Positions 42,012 to 50,647 of a DNA stretch of 64,000 nt are shown in pieces. The DNA lies in NCBI RefSeq assembly GCF_017353185.1, contig NZ_JAFMYV010000007.1:186001-250000 (forward strand), read 5' to 3'. Origin of the DNA: Fibrella rubiginis (GTDB lineage: Bacteria; Bacteroidota; Bacteroidia; Cytophagales; Spirosomataceae). How positions within the stretch are numbered: position 1 is the first letter of the stretch; every line of letters begins with the position of its first letter. Both the position numbers and the translations under genes were made by a program. The notes under the pieces were generated by a model that saw only the letters and a program-made list of their open reading frames with translations, did not search any database and was not told the DNA's origin.

Positions 42012-43282
42012 CTTCCGCCCAGCCCACCGTTGATACCATCATCGACCCAAAGCTGGCTACGGTGCTGCTTTACCCACAAATTGGCAGTACCGTTGATAAC
42101 GCCGCCCGGACGCTGAATGTACCCGTTCTGAACATCGACGATCAGGTAAATACGCCTCTGGTGCTTGAATTCGACGATTTGACGGCTGTGTACCGCAACT
42201 TCCGCGTGAAGGTAATTCACTGCAACGCCGACTGGAAACGCTCGGTACTTAATGATGTGGAGTTCACCTACGAGTATAACGATAACCCGATTACCGATTA
42301 CCAGCTCTCTATTTCTACCAAAATACCCTACTACCACTATCGCTACACTGTGCCCCGGATGAAGTTGCCGGGCAACTATGTGCTGGTGGTGTATAATGAG
42401 CAAAACCGCGAACAGATCCTCTTCACGCGTCGTTTCCGGCTCTATGCGCAACGAATTGGTATTGCGGCGGGGGTACGGTTTTCAACAGACATTAGTCGTC
42501 AGTACAACGACCAGCAGATTGAACTGTCGCTCGATTACCGGGCGTATCAGGCGCAGGTGACCTCGCCACAGGATGATTTTAAGGTGGTTATCCGCCAAAA
42601 TTTCCGCGACGACCGGGCCGTGACCGACCTGCACCCTACCAACGTGCGGGCCTTTGATCAGGTGCTTGAATACCGCGCCCTCGATTTGCGCAACACATTT
42701 CCCGGCGGCAACGAATACCGTTATTTCGACACCCGAACGCTGTTTTCGCGGGCCAATTATGTCGAAAAAATCAGCCGCCTTGCCAACCGGAACGTGGCCT
42801 ATGTACAGGCCGGACGCCCGCGCAGCACCCAGGCTTACACCCAGTTTGATGATTTCAACGGCCTGTTTGTCATCGACCACCTCGAATCGCATAACGGGGC
42901 TATCGAGGCTGATTACGCCGAAACGATCTTTACGCTGCTGATTGACGAACTGCCCGGCGTGTCGGTCTATGCCAACGGGGCGTTTAATTTCTGGGCGCTG
43001 AATGACCGTAATCGCCTCACCTACGATGCCGCCCTGGGCGGGTACCGGGGCACAATCTGGCTTAAACAAGGCGTGTATAACTATAATTATGCCGTTACAG
43101 GTGTGGTGCCGCCTATCAGCCGCTCAGGTGTAGGACCAACCATTGGCAATGAAGCCCTGGTTGAGGGCGACTTTTCGCAGACAGAAAACGACTACGAAAT
43201 TTTCGTTTATCAGCGTCCACCTGCCGCCCGTGCCGACCAACTTATTGGCTACCAGCGCATTAATTACGGTAAACGGAAGTAG
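41909..43282 (+). CDS. Type IX secretion system plug protein (DUF5103)
   Basis: The 457-aa exported protein has FDDLTAVYRNFRVKVIHCNADWKRSVL, DNPITDYQLS, PRMKLPGNYVLVVYNEQNREQILFTRRF and a late YQRINYGKR tail, characteristic of DUF5103. That family includes the plug of the T9SS SprA translocon in the outer membrane. ATG 41909 gives an N-terminus of MKIRRRIATEQSQGVVRSF, then FTCFILHFTFSSAQP, which works as a signal peptide. The region is encoded by a palindromic repeat, so the true start is uncertain; a GTG at 41954 is an alternative. Confidence 0.85.
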   Translation: MKIRRRIATEQSQGVVRSFLRVAQFTCFILHFTFSSAQPTVDTIIDPKLATVLLYPQIGSTVDNAARTLNVPVLNIDDQVNTPLVLEFDDLTAVYRNFRVKVIHCNADWKRSVLNDVEFTYEYNDNPITDYQLSISTKIPYYHYRYTVPRMKLPGNYVLVVYNEQNREQILFTRRFRLYAQRIGIAAGVRFSTDISRQYNDQQIELSLDYRAYQAQVTSPQDDFKVVIRQNFRDDRAVTDLHPTNVRAFDQVLEYRALDLRNTFPGGNEYRYFDTRTLFSRANYVEKISRLANRNVAYVQAGRPRSTQAYTQFDDFNGLFVIDHLESHNGAIEADYAETIFTLLIDELPGVSVYANGAFNFWALNDRNRLTYDAALGGYRGTIWLKQGVYNYNYAVTGVVPPISRSGVGPTIGNEALVEGDFSQTENDYEIFVYQRPPAARADQLIGYQRINYGKRK

Positions 43283-43285
43283 CGG

Positions 43286-44596
43286 ATGACAACGTACTCA
43301 TGCGGAATTGACTTTGGCACGTCAAACTCAAGCATCGCTATTGATAAAGCTGGCGAAATCAGCCTGGTGGCCGTCGACAATGATTCGGTAACCGTTCCCA
43401 GCGCCATATTCTTTCAGCAACACAGCAACAAAGCCTTTTATGGGCGCCAGGCCATTGAGTTATTTCTGCATCGGGAGCCGGGCCGGTTCATGCGGTCGTT
43501 GAAGCGGGTGCTGGGCACATCGGTCATGAAGCAGGGCACCCTGGTCAATGGGACGGCTATGTCGTTTTCTACCATCATTGCGGGTTTCCTGCGCGAGCTA
43601 AAACAGAAGGCAGATGCCTTGGCGGGGCAGGAAATCAGCAGTGTGGTGATGGGTCGGCCTGTCCATTTTGTCGATAACGACCCGTTGGCAGATGGCCGGG
43701 CGCAGGCTGAGTTAGCGGCTATTGCGCAACGAATTGGCTTCAAGCACGTCGACTTTCAATTTGAGCCCATTGCCGCGGCCTTTGCGCATGAGCGTATGGT
43801 ACGGGGCGAAAAGCTGGCTATTGTAGTCGACCTGGGCGGCGGCACGTCTGATTTTACCGTGATCAGGCTGTCGGACCAGTTTACCCACAAGCCCGACCGG
43901 TCGTCTGATATTTTGGCGAATACAGGTGTTCGGATTGGAGGAAATGATTTTGATAAGGCGCTGAGCCTGAGCGCTATTATGCCTGAACTGGGTTTCCGCA
44001 GTACCTACGGCGATAAGCACCTGGAAGTTCCTTTAAAGCCCTATCACGACCTGGCCGAGTGGAGCAAAGTTAATTTCCTTTACACAGCCAAACTGATTTC
44101 GCAGATCAGGCAGTTGCTATACCAATCGCACGATAAAACGCGCTTTGGGCGACTGTTGCAGGTATTGGAGGAAGAAACGGGTCATACGCTGCTTGCCGCT
44201 GCCGAAGGAGCAAAAATTGCCCTCACCAGCCAGCCTGTACATACTGCCGTACTGGATTTCATTGAACCCGGGTTTGCCATCCCGATCCTGCGCAGCACGT
44301 TCGACGAGGCTATTCAGGCAGACGTAGCCAACATTTCGGCTTCGGCACAGCAGTGCATCCGGGAGGCGGGCGTGAGTAACGATGCCATTGAGTTGGTTAT
44401 TCTCACAGGCGGCTCAACGGAAGTACAATCTGTACAGGCCGAATTTCGGCGGCTCTTCCCCCAAGCTGCTATCGCCGATAACAATAAACTGTCGAGCGTG
44501 GGGCTTGGGCTGGCTTACGACAGCCGGAATAAATTCGGTGAGAAAAAGAAATTGCCTTACGCTAGCACAGCCGTCAGCAATTGCTCCAGTATGTAG
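43286..44596 (+). CDS. Hsp70-family protein (YegD-like)
   Basis: This 436-aa protein carries only the actin-like ATPase half of Hsp70: CGIDFGTSNSSIAI (phosphate 1), AIVVDLGGGTSDFTVIRL (phosphate 2) and LVILTGGSTEVQSVQ (adenosine). It lacks a substrate-binding domain, as in YegD. Role is unknown, perhaps a specialised chaperone. It starts 3 bp after the plug gene and may be co-transcribed. Its last 40 bp overlap the 3' end of convergent purQ. Confidence 0.9.
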   Translation: MTTYSCGIDFGTSNSSIAIDKAGEISLVAVDNDSVTVPSAIFFQQHSNKAFYGRQAIELFLHREPGRFMRSLKRVLGTSVMKQGTLVNGTAMSFSTIIAGFLRELKQKADALAGQEISSVVMGRPVHFVDNDPLADGRAQAELAAIAQRIGFKHVDFQFEPIAAAFAHERMVRGEKLAIVVDLGGGTSDFTVIRLSDQFTHKPDRSSDILANTGVRIGGNDFDKALSLSAIMPELGFRSTYGDKHLEVPLKPYHDLAEWSKVNFLYTAKLISQIRQLLYQSHDKTRFGRLLQVLEEETGHTLLAAAEGAKIALTSQPVHTAVLDFIEPGFAIPILRSTFDEAIQADVANISASAQQCIREAGVSNDAIELVILTGGSTEVQSVQAEFRRLFPQAAIADNNKLSSVGLGLAYDSRNKFGEKKKLPYASTAVSNCSSM

Positions 44597-45246
44597 CGGC
44601 CGTCTGTGTTACCAAGGGCTGCATCGGCGGCGCGTTCGGGGTGGGGCATCATGCCAAAGACGTTGCGGCGGTCATTGCAAACACCGGCAATATTGTCGAG
44701 GCTGCCGTTGGGGTTGGCTGCGTCGGTGCTATTTCCGGCCTCGTCGCAGTAGCGAAACAACACCTGATCGTTGTCGTTCAGACGGGCAAGTGCCTCATTA
44801 TTGGCAAAGTAACAGCCATCGCCGTGCGCAATAGGTATTTTATACGCCCGGTCATGATCGAGCCCCGCCGTAAGCAGCGCACTGGTCGACTGGGGTTTCA
44901 GATAGATGTTTTTGCAAACGTATTGCTGGCTTGTGTTCCGTAACAACACGCCGGGCACCAGTTGCGCTTCGGCCAGGATTTGGAAGCCGTTGCAGATCCC
45001 CATCAGGTAGCCGCCCCGGTTGGCGTGGGCAATTACCTCGGTCATGATAGGCGAAAACCGGGCCACGGCTCCTGTTCGCAGGTAATCGCCGTAGGAGAAA
45101 CCGCCGGGCAGAACGACCAGGTCGCAACCCTGCAAATCGTGGTCTTTGTGCCAAAGCTTAACCACCGACAGATCAAAGCTTTCAAAAGCATCAACCGCGT
45201 CCTGATCGCAGTTGGAACCGGGAAAAACAACAACGCCAACTTTCAT
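44557..45246 (-). CDS. purQ: Phosphoribosylformylglycinamidine synthase subunit PurQ
   Basis: This glutaminase subunit releases ammonia from glutamine for the fourth step of purine synthesis. At 229 aa it is full length. It starts [20 protein letters not shown] and contains [14 protein letters not shown], the nucleophile elbow [11 protein letters not shown] with the catalytic Cys, and [12 protein letters not shown] with His and Glu of the triad. ATG 45246 follows a TATCTTTG promoter box by 4 nt. The longer frame to 45336 is rejected. It overlaps the Hsp70 gene 3' end by 40 bp. Confidence 0.95.
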   Translation of the reverse strand: MKVGVVVFPGSNCDQDAVDAFESFDLSVVKLWHKDHDLQGCDLVVLPGGFSYGDYLRTGAVARFSPIMTEVIAHANRGGYLMGICNGFQILAEAQLVPGVLLRNTSQQYVCKNIYLKPQSTSALLTAGLDHDRAYKIPIAHGDGCYFANNEALARLNDNDQVLFRYCDEAGNSTDAANPNGSLDNIAGVCNDRRNVFGMMPHPERAADAALGNTDGRYILEQLLTAVLA

Positions 45247-45250
45247 AGGG

Positions 45251-45258
45251 CAAAGATA
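45251..45258 (-). promoter_or_regulatory. purQ -7 box TATCTTTG, 4 nt before ATG
   Basis: Minus-strand TATCTTTG fits TAnnTTTG and is followed by CCCT and the purQ ATG. The arrangement predicts a leaderless mRNA, as for the genes at 3943 and 39902. Confidence 0.5.
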
Positions 45259-45302
45259 ATAGTCGTAAGTGGAGAAGTCGTAAGTGTAAAGAGTCATAAG
45301 TC

Positions 45303-45490
45303 GTAAGTGGCTACGCGTTCTATGTTGCTGTCGCATAGCCCTTCGACTAGGCGTCCCCGACAGGCTCAGGGTGACAGGCCATCTTGGTCCAAGTTCCTAA
45401 CTGGATTCAAGGTTGTTGTCACCCTGAGCCTGTCGGGGACGCCTAGTCGAAGGGCTATGCGACAGCAACATAGAGCGCGTAGCCACTTAC
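45303..45490. repeat. Long inverted repeat with GTGACA core, 74-bp arms, 40-nt loop
   Basis: Arms 45303-45376 and 45417-45490 match with one mismatch. They share GCATAGCCCTTCGACT and GTCCCCGACAGGCTCAGGGT with the 85-bp palindrome at 20353, but the loop is different. The right arm includes the TAA stop of the GT14 gene. Short GTCGTAAGTG repeats extend outward on the left. Confidence 0.93.
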
Positions 45491-46449
45491 AACTCTAGTT
45501 CTTTTAGCAGTTCCTTCGACCTGTTTTCGTCGAACTTGCGGGCGAAAAGGCAGTCTGTGTGGCGCAGACCGTCGGCGTCACGCTCGTCGAGGATAGCGGG
45601 TTGCTCGCGCATCGGCGACCAATCGATGTAGGTGAGGTGAAAGAGTTCTTCGGCTAAAAGGTGGTCGGCTTGTTTAGCGGCATCAGACGTTTCAAGGCTC
45701 CAGGCTTCGTAGGCCGCCCTCCGAACGACGTTGTCGGCGTGGGGTGAATGCTGCAATAGCGTCTGAAAAACCAGTTCATCGGGCGAATCGGTGTGGCGGA
45801 AAAAACCGACCAGATCGGGGCGGTTGTTAAGTGAATCGACCACATAATAAGCCGATTCGGCCCGTAATGCCCACCACTGCGCGCCCCCGTACGGAACCAA
45901 CGGCTGACCGTTGGGGCCAACAGGTAAGGGTCTTTGACGAAAGCCGTAGCGCAGGGTGCGGCGGTATAACTGCAGCAGGAGACGAGACCACCCGGCGTGT
46001 CGGCTATTAAGCCAAAACGTGTCGTGGAAATACCGAAAACGTACTTTGTGCAGCCAGGAAGGCCGGTCAGACAGTCGCCAAAAACTATAGAAGTCGATCT
46101 GTTGCTGGTCAAAAAAGACGACCAGATCAGTTGCGCTGCACAATGGGAAACTATCGGCCGATAGCAATTTCAGGTACCGAAACGAGTGACCGCTTTGCCT
46201 GGCTGCCCGGATCAGGGCCAGTTCAGCCTCGACCATGCTGTAGCCTTTATGCCAGACCGTTACGCGATCATCAATAAACGTCAGTGAAGCAGGCCAGTTA
46301 TGATCCTGTTGAAAGATAGCGAGGTCAACCCGTGCGTCGAGATGCACAAATAGGCGGGCCTGCGGGTGCGTGAGTGCCAGGGCCAGTTTGTGGAGCATGC
46401 CCGGCTGACGATGCGCCAGTATCAGGTAGGCGATGGTAGGAGTAACCAT
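45487..46449 (-). CDS. GT14 beta-1,6-N-acetylglucosaminyltransferase-like protein
   Basis: This 320-aa protein resembles core-2/I-branching enzymes: TIAYLILAHRQPGMLHKLA, LFVHLDARVD, VWHKGYSMVEAELALIRAA, YLKLLSADSFPL, GAQWWALRAE and HTDSPDELVFQTLLQHS. Bacterial members modify surface glycans. It is the last of three close minus-strand genes but functionally unlike the nucleotidase pair upstream (6-bp gap). The stop codon lies in a palindrome arm. Acceptor is unknown. Confidence 0.88.
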   Translation of the reverse strand: MVTPTIAYLILAHRQPGMLHKLALALTHPQARLFVHLDARVDLAIFQQDHNWPASLTFIDDRVTVWHKGYSMVEAELALIRAARQSGHSFRYLKLLSADSFPLCSATDLVVFFDQQQIDFYSFWRLSDRPSWLHKVRFRYFHDTFWLNSRHAGWSRLLLQLYRRTLRYGFRQRPLPVGPNGQPLVPYGGAQWWALRAESAYYVVDSLNNRPDLVGFFRHTDSPDELVFQTLLQHSPHADNVVRRAAYEAWSLETSDAAKQADHLLAEELFHLTYIDWSPMREQPAILDERDADGLRHTDCLFARKFDENRSKELLKELEL

Positions 46450-46455
46450 ACAGGT

Positions 46456-47409
46456 CTATCCCACCGGCACCACCTGCGTACCGCCCACTACGGGTGTTTT
46501 CCCCGGCTCGAACGTAAGGTCAATACGCCCCAGGTTAATGCCCGCAAAACCTACCTGGTTGATCAGCATGGGCTTTCCGATAGCATTATTGACGGTGAGG
46601 GGAGCATCGAGAAACGTGTGCGTATGCCCACCAATAATGAGGTCTATGTCCTGACTTTTGGCCGCCAGCACGTTGTCTGAAACGGTGGCGTCCGGGTACT
46701 TATAGCCTAAATGAGACAGGCAGATTACATAGTCACATTTCTCCTGTTGCCGCAACCGGCGGGCCACGTCGGTGCTGATTTCTACAGGGTCGAGGTAGCG
46801 GGTTTCCCTGTATAAATTGTCAGGTATCAGGCCCTTGGGTTGAATGCCAAGCCCAAAAACACCTATACGGATGCCGTCTTTTTTAAACACCTGCCAGGGC
46901 TTTGTGCGGCCATCCATCACCGTGTTTTTGAAGTCATAATTAGCCACCAGCAACGGAAATGTGGCCTTGCCAAACTGATCGCGCATGTTATCGATGCCCC
47001 CGTCGAAATCGTGGTTGCCAATAGTGCCTGCGTCATAGCCGAGGCGATTCATGGCCAGTATTTCGGGCTCGCCTTTGTAGAGGTTGAAGTAGGGCGTTCC
47101 CTGGAAAACGTCGCCTGCGTCGAACAGCAGCACATTTTTCTGTTCATTTCTAATCTGTTGCAACAGCGTCATACGGCGGGCAATGCCTCCACGACCAGCG
47201 TTGCGGCTGCCATCCATCGGAAACGGGTCGAGACGACTGTGCACATCATTGGTGTGCAAAATCGTAATCGATATGGGCGGCACTCCGCTGGGTAACACTC
47301 CTCCCGCTTGTGTGGCGGCCATGAGTGTCTGAGGCAGGGCGGGGGCAAGCACAGCTGCCGCGCCAAGGTGTTTCAGAAACTGACGTCTATTCGAGCGTGA
47401 TGCGTCCAT
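46456..47409 (-). CDS. Metallophosphatase, 5'-nucleotidase N-terminal half
   Basis: This 317-aa protein has a twin-arginine-like signal (SNRRQFLKHLGAAAVLAPAL), so it is exported. The calcineurin-like metal motifs are in order: ILHTNDVHSRLDP, FDAGDVFQGTPYF, GNHDFDGG, CLSHLGYKYPD and IIGGHTHTFLD. It lacks the nucleotide-binding C-terminal domain of UshA-type enzymes. That domain is encoded by the gene just upstream, overlapping by 23 bp in another frame. The two products probably act together to hydrolyse extracellular nucleotides. Confidence 0.9.
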   Translation of the reverse strand: MDASRSNRRQFLKHLGAAAVLAPALPQTLMAATQAGGVLPSGVPPISITILHTNDVHSRLDPFPMDGSRNAGRGGIARRMTLLQQIRNEQKNVLLFDAGDVFQGTPYFNLYKGEPEILAMNRLGYDAGTIGNHDFDGGIDNMRDQFGKATFPLLVANYDFKNTVMDGRTKPWQVFKKDGIRIGVFGLGIQPKGLIPDNLYRETRYLDPVEISTDVARRLRQQEKCDYVICLSHLGYKYPDATVSDNVLAAKSQDIDLIIGGHTHTFLDAPLTVNNAIGKPMLINQVGFAGINLGRIDLTFEPGKTPVVGGTQVVPVG

Positions 47410-48127
47410 CGGCTTGTGGCGTTAGTGGTTTGCCCGCCTTGCCCTGTTCGCGGAAGTAGTCGATCAGGGCATCGCGGATAAGGTAGTTTACGTTGTCGCG
47501 CCCGCCGACGGTTTTCAGGAAATCAGCTCCACCACCGCCGTTAGCCACGTAGTCGCTCATGGCCACGGTGTAGGACTGGTCGGGAACGATGGTGCGGCCG
47601 TTGGTAAGCGTAGCTGAAGTAACAGCTTTATCATGCACCCGTACCCGCACACCGCCTACGACCAGTGCGTTGTCATTGGCGGCAAAGTGATTTAAAAACT
47701 GCATGAGCTGGGCACCCGTCAACGTAAGTACCACAAGCTGGTTGTCAAACGGCATTACTTCAAACAAGTTGCCCGTGGTGACAGACCCGGCGGGTAATCC
47801 GTTGCGGATACCGCCATAGTTGAGGTGCGATACGTCGATGGTTTTACCGTATTTTTTACCTGCCTGTGCCAGCAAAGCATCGGCCAATAGGTCGTCGAGG
47901 GCCGACTCGGGCGTATTTTTTTCGAGCCGTTCCGTGATGGTAACCAACGGCGCGTTCATCGTAGCGTCGAGTTGCTGTTTGTAAGGAGCCAGCCAGCGCA
48001 ATGTACTGCTGTCGGCCGCTACGGTTGCATCAACGGACAAACGGCTGCTCTGCTGCCTGGCTACGTAAAAACTTCGCTGGCAGGCGGTCGCGGCGAGTAG
48101 TAGGCCGAAGAGAGTGAGTTTTTTCAT
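47387..48127 (-). CDS. 5'-nucleotidase C-terminal domain lipoprotein
   Basis: From ATG 48127 it is 246 aa with a lipoprotein signal (LTLFGLLLAATACQ). The rest is a 5'-nucleotidase C-terminal domain: ALDDLLADALL, DVSHLNYGGIRNGLPAGSVTTGNLFEVMPFDNQLVVLTLTG, QSYTVAMSDYVANGGGGADFL. It is the substrate-binding partner missing from the adjacent metallophosphatase. The 23-bp gene overlap suggests translational coupling. The signal types differ (lipoprotein versus Tat-like), which is unusual for partners. Confidence 0.88.
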   Translation of the reverse strand: MKKLTLFGLLLAATACQRSFYVARQQSSRLSVDATVAADSSTLRWLAPYKQQLDATMNAPLVTITERLEKNTPESALDDLLADALLAQAGKKYGKTIDVSHLNYGGIRNGLPAGSVTTGNLFEVMPFDNQLVVLTLTGAQLMQFLNHFAANDNALVVGGVRVRVHDKAVTSATLTNGRTIVPDQSYTVAMSDYVANGGGGADFLKTVGGRDNVNYLIRDALIDYFREQGKAGKPLTPQADGRITLE

Positions 48128-48239
48128 TGATAAAGGCAAAAGAGGGAGAAACAAGAGATAAGAGTTAAGAAGTAGGGATCAGGTGCCAGACTGCTTGTTT
48201 CCTGAGTCTCATTTTTGTCTCTCTGCCACGTTGTTGCGC

Positions 48240-48662
48240 TTATTGATTAGGCAGGGTAACGGTTTCCCACCAGTAGCGGCGAATGGTTTCAAAGTAAGTC
48301 AGCCATTCGGCCTGACCAATTGGCTTCGATATAAATGAGCTGGCACCGAGTTGATAAGCCTGGGCAATGTCATCTTCTTCCCGCGAAACACTCAATACCA
48401 CCACCGGTGGACGCATCGTAGCTGGCATCTGCTTCACATGCCGCAAAAACTGCCACCCATATTCGGCTTTTGGTAGATACAGATCTAGTAAAACAAGCTT
48501 GGGTGGTGCCAGATCGTTTGTGACACAACTATCCAGATAAGCTACTGCCTGGTCGGCAGAATCGGTGAAAACGGGGGTTGTATTCGTCAGGCTACGCTGA
48601 ATAACATAGCGAAGAAGCACCTGATGATCGGGGTTGTCTTCAACCACCAAGACAGTTTGCAT
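48240..48662 (-). CDS. Single-domain response regulator
   Basis: From ATG 48662 it is a 140-aa receiver domain with no output domain. The acidic pocket is E8-D9, the phospho-acceptor is D60 (LVLLDLYLP), and the conserved Thr/Ser and Lys regions are VVVLSVSREEDD and SFISKPIG. It resembles CheY-like/Rcp1-type regulators. It lies 254 bp from a divergently transcribed histidine kinase, a plausible partner. The longer frame starting at 48737 has no support. Confidence 0.88.
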   Translation of the reverse strand: MQTVLVVEDNPDHQVLLRYVIQRSLTNTTPVFTDSADQAVAYLDSCVTNDLAPPKLVLLDLYLPKAEYGWQFLRHVKQMPATMRPPVVVLSVSREEDDIAQAYQLGASSFISKPIGQAEWLTYFETIRRYWWETVTLPNQ

Positions 48663-48873
48663 GCGAGATGAAGTATTCACAGAGTGCGTAAAGTCGTTAA
48701 CATTTTTAGTAGCCTGTTTAGCTGGTAATCTACCCAAAACAGACCCGCCTTTTTAGCAAATATAAGCTCTGGACGACGGCTTTAATATGAAATTTGTTTA
48801 ATGCTTAGCCGATTTTTGCCCAAAAAATAACCTTGATTACTGCCTGATATCGCTGAAAAACAGCCGCAATAAG

Positions 48874-48881
48874 TACTTTTG
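48874..48881 (+). promoter_or_regulatory. Candidate -7 box TACTTTTG for the histidine kinase gene
   Basis: TACTTTTG fits TAnnTTTG and lies 35 nt before the TTG start at 48917 and 68 nt before the ATG at 48950. No -33 element is clear. Confidence 0.35.
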
Positions 48882-48916
48882 CTTATCTGCCAGTCTATTA
48901 AGGTAAGTTTAGGCGT

Positions 48917-50215
48917 TTGTCTCATTCACTACTTGATATTCCTGCCGTTATGCCAAACGAACCAATCTCAATGGGTATCCAATTGTCTCAGCTAGCCACC
49001 TTCTTGTTTAGTCGCCGCGAAGCAATCCTTACCAACTGGCGTACTATCTGCGAAAATGATCCCAGTCTTTTTGGCGTGGCAGGCCTTACGCGCGAAGAGT
49101 TTACGGACCAGATACCCGCGCTGTTAAGCGTTGTTGAGCGGCGGCTGCGGCAAGAGCCTGACGCTACATCACCACACCAGATTGCCCGCGAACATGGGCG
49201 GCATCGGTGGCACAAAGGCTATGCCCTCCATGAACTGCTCCATGAACTGTCACATTTGCACGAAACCTTACTAGGTGAGTTGCGTACGTTTTGGGGAAAA
49301 TACGTTGACGTTAGCCCAGATGTACTTATGGTGGCTTACCAGTTGGTTGGAACGCTGATTCACGAAGCCATTGGCGGTAGCATTGCCCGGTATGATGAAT
49401 TTCAGAAAGCCGAAGCCACCGAACGGGCCCTCAACCTGCAGCGGGTGCTCGACAACGTGAACGAACTGGGTCGGCAACGGGGTGCGATGCTGCGCGTGGC
49501 ATCGCATGACCTGCGGAGCAGCTTCAGCGTGATACAGGGAGCCGCCTCGCTGCTTGATATGCCTGATAATACCGAGCAGGAACGCACCGAAATGTTGCAG
49601 ATCCTGAACCGAAATTTCCCCAGGCTGGCCGCTTTGCTGACTGAGCTTATGGATCTGGCCCGCCTTGAAGCAGGCCATGAATCGATGCAGGTAAAAGTAT
49701 TTGATGCGGCAGATCTGCTTCGGTCGCTCATTAACTCAGCACAGCCATTGGCCGCCAAGCAGTCTGTTTTCCTGACGGGCGATGGTCCTGCCAACCTGAT
49801 CGTTACCGGCGACGCCACTAAGGTATTTCGTATTGCGCAAAACCTGCTCACCAATGCCTTAAAGAACACCGTTGATGGGCAAGTGTCAGTATCGTGGTCG
49901 CATGAAAGCCAGTTTCGCTGGATTCTGAGCATACAGGATACGGGGTCCGGCCTGTCGTCGGCGGCGGCCAACTGGTTGTCTGAACAGCTACAACCCGTGG
50001 CGGAAGCAGCAGCAGTATTCGACGAAGATTTGCCAATACAGCCGCCAACGGCTTCCGAATTGTCTGGAGAACCAGTTCCGCCAGATGGTGAAGGGATAGG
50101 CCTCTATATCGTGAAGCGCCTTTGCGAACTGCTCAACGCCAGCCTGGACGTGGAGACACATGCCGGATCGGGAACACTAATTCGCGTTCGCTTTCCCATC
50201 CAATACGCTAACTAG
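48917..50215 (+). CDS. Sensor histidine kinase with RsbRD-like N-terminal domain
   Basis: The 432-aa soluble kinase has an N-terminal helical domain at about 25-165 (TNWRTICENDPSLFG; LHELLHELSHLHETLLGELR) like RsbRD/RsbR_N, an internal stress sensor. The HisKA phospho-acceptor is H197 (RVASHDLRSSFSVI). The ATPase domain has NLLTNALKNTV (N box), IQDTGSGLS and EGIGLYIVKRLCELLNASL (G boxes). There are no TM segments. TTG 48917 is the longest start; ATG 48950 or 48971 are equally plausible. It is divergent from a stand-alone receiver. Confidence 0.88.
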   Translation: MSHSLLDIPAVMPNEPISMGIQLSQLATFLFSRREAILTNWRTICENDPSLFGVAGLTREEFTDQIPALLSVVERRLRQEPDATSPHQIAREHGRHRWHKGYALHELLHELSHLHETLLGELRTFWGKYVDVSPDVLMVAYQLVGTLIHEAIGGSIARYDEFQKAEATERALNLQRVLDNVNELGRQRGAMLRVASHDLRSSFSVIQGAASLLDMPDNTEQERTEMLQILNRNFPRLAALLTELMDLARLEAGHESMQVKVFDAADLLRSLINSAQPLAAKQSVFLTGDGPANLIVTGDATKVFRIAQNLLTNALKNTVDGQVSVSWSHESQFRWILSIQDTGSGLSSAAANWLSEQLQPVAEAAAVFDEDLPIQPPTASELSGEPVPPDGEGIGLYIVKRLCELLNASLDVETHAGSGTLIRVRFPIQYAN

Positions 50216-50244
50216 CAAAACCGCAACCGGACATTGTCAGGAAA

Positions 50245-50496
50245 CTATCGCCGTCCTCTAACTGTATCGATACGGCTCATACCTACCCGCCGGGGTGCCG
50301 AATCGAACTGGTTAGCCCGGTAACGCCGGTTCAGCGTATCTACTTTTTGCAGGGCTGTATTACTGGTGGGACGACTGCTCGACGGTCCGGTTTGGACAGG
50401 CCCCTGTTGCCATTGAGCAGGGGTGGGCAACGTGCAGGTAACGAATAGTACGCCAGCTGCCAGGCTACTACTAAGCAAATCTTTCAGGAAGTACAT
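50245..50496 (-). CDS. Small exported protein, unknown
   Basis: This 83-aa product has an N-terminal hydrophobic stretch ending CTLPTPAQ, consistent with a signal peptide. A Ser/Pro/Gln/Arg-rich mature part follows (NRRYRANQFDSAPRR). No domain is recognised. It lies between the histidine kinase gene and a terminator. Confidence 0.5.
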   Translation of the reverse strand: MYFLKDLLSSSLAAGVLFVTCTLPTPAQWQQGPVQTGPSSSRPTSNTALQKVDTLNRRYRANQFDSAPRRVGMSRIDTVRGRR

Positions 50497-50530
50497 TACG
50501 GTTTTAATAGGTTATTCTACTCGCAAAAAT

Positions 50531-50578
50531 ACAACGCCGTCCAGACGTCAATAAAACTTATTGACCGGACGGCGTTGT
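50531..50578 (-). terminator. Terminator after the Thr/Gln-rich protein gene
   Basis: ACAACGCCGTCC (50531-50542) and GGACGGCGTTGT (50567-50578) form a 12-bp stem. An inner GTCAATA/TATTGAC pair extends it. On the minus strand ATTTTTG follows, fitting an intrinsic terminator for the gene at 50648-51196. Confidence 0.7.
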
Positions 50579-50647
50579 CTGTTACTGAACTTTACCTGCT
50601 ACCGTAGTTTGCCTAGTCAAGCAGGGGAAATAACACATGAAAAAGAC

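Noticed and set aside
48130..48235. Another inverted repeat between the nucleotidase and response-regulator genes
   Set aside because: Purine-rich GAGAAACAAGAG and a pyrimidine-rich counterpart are present, but pairing is too short and irregular to call.
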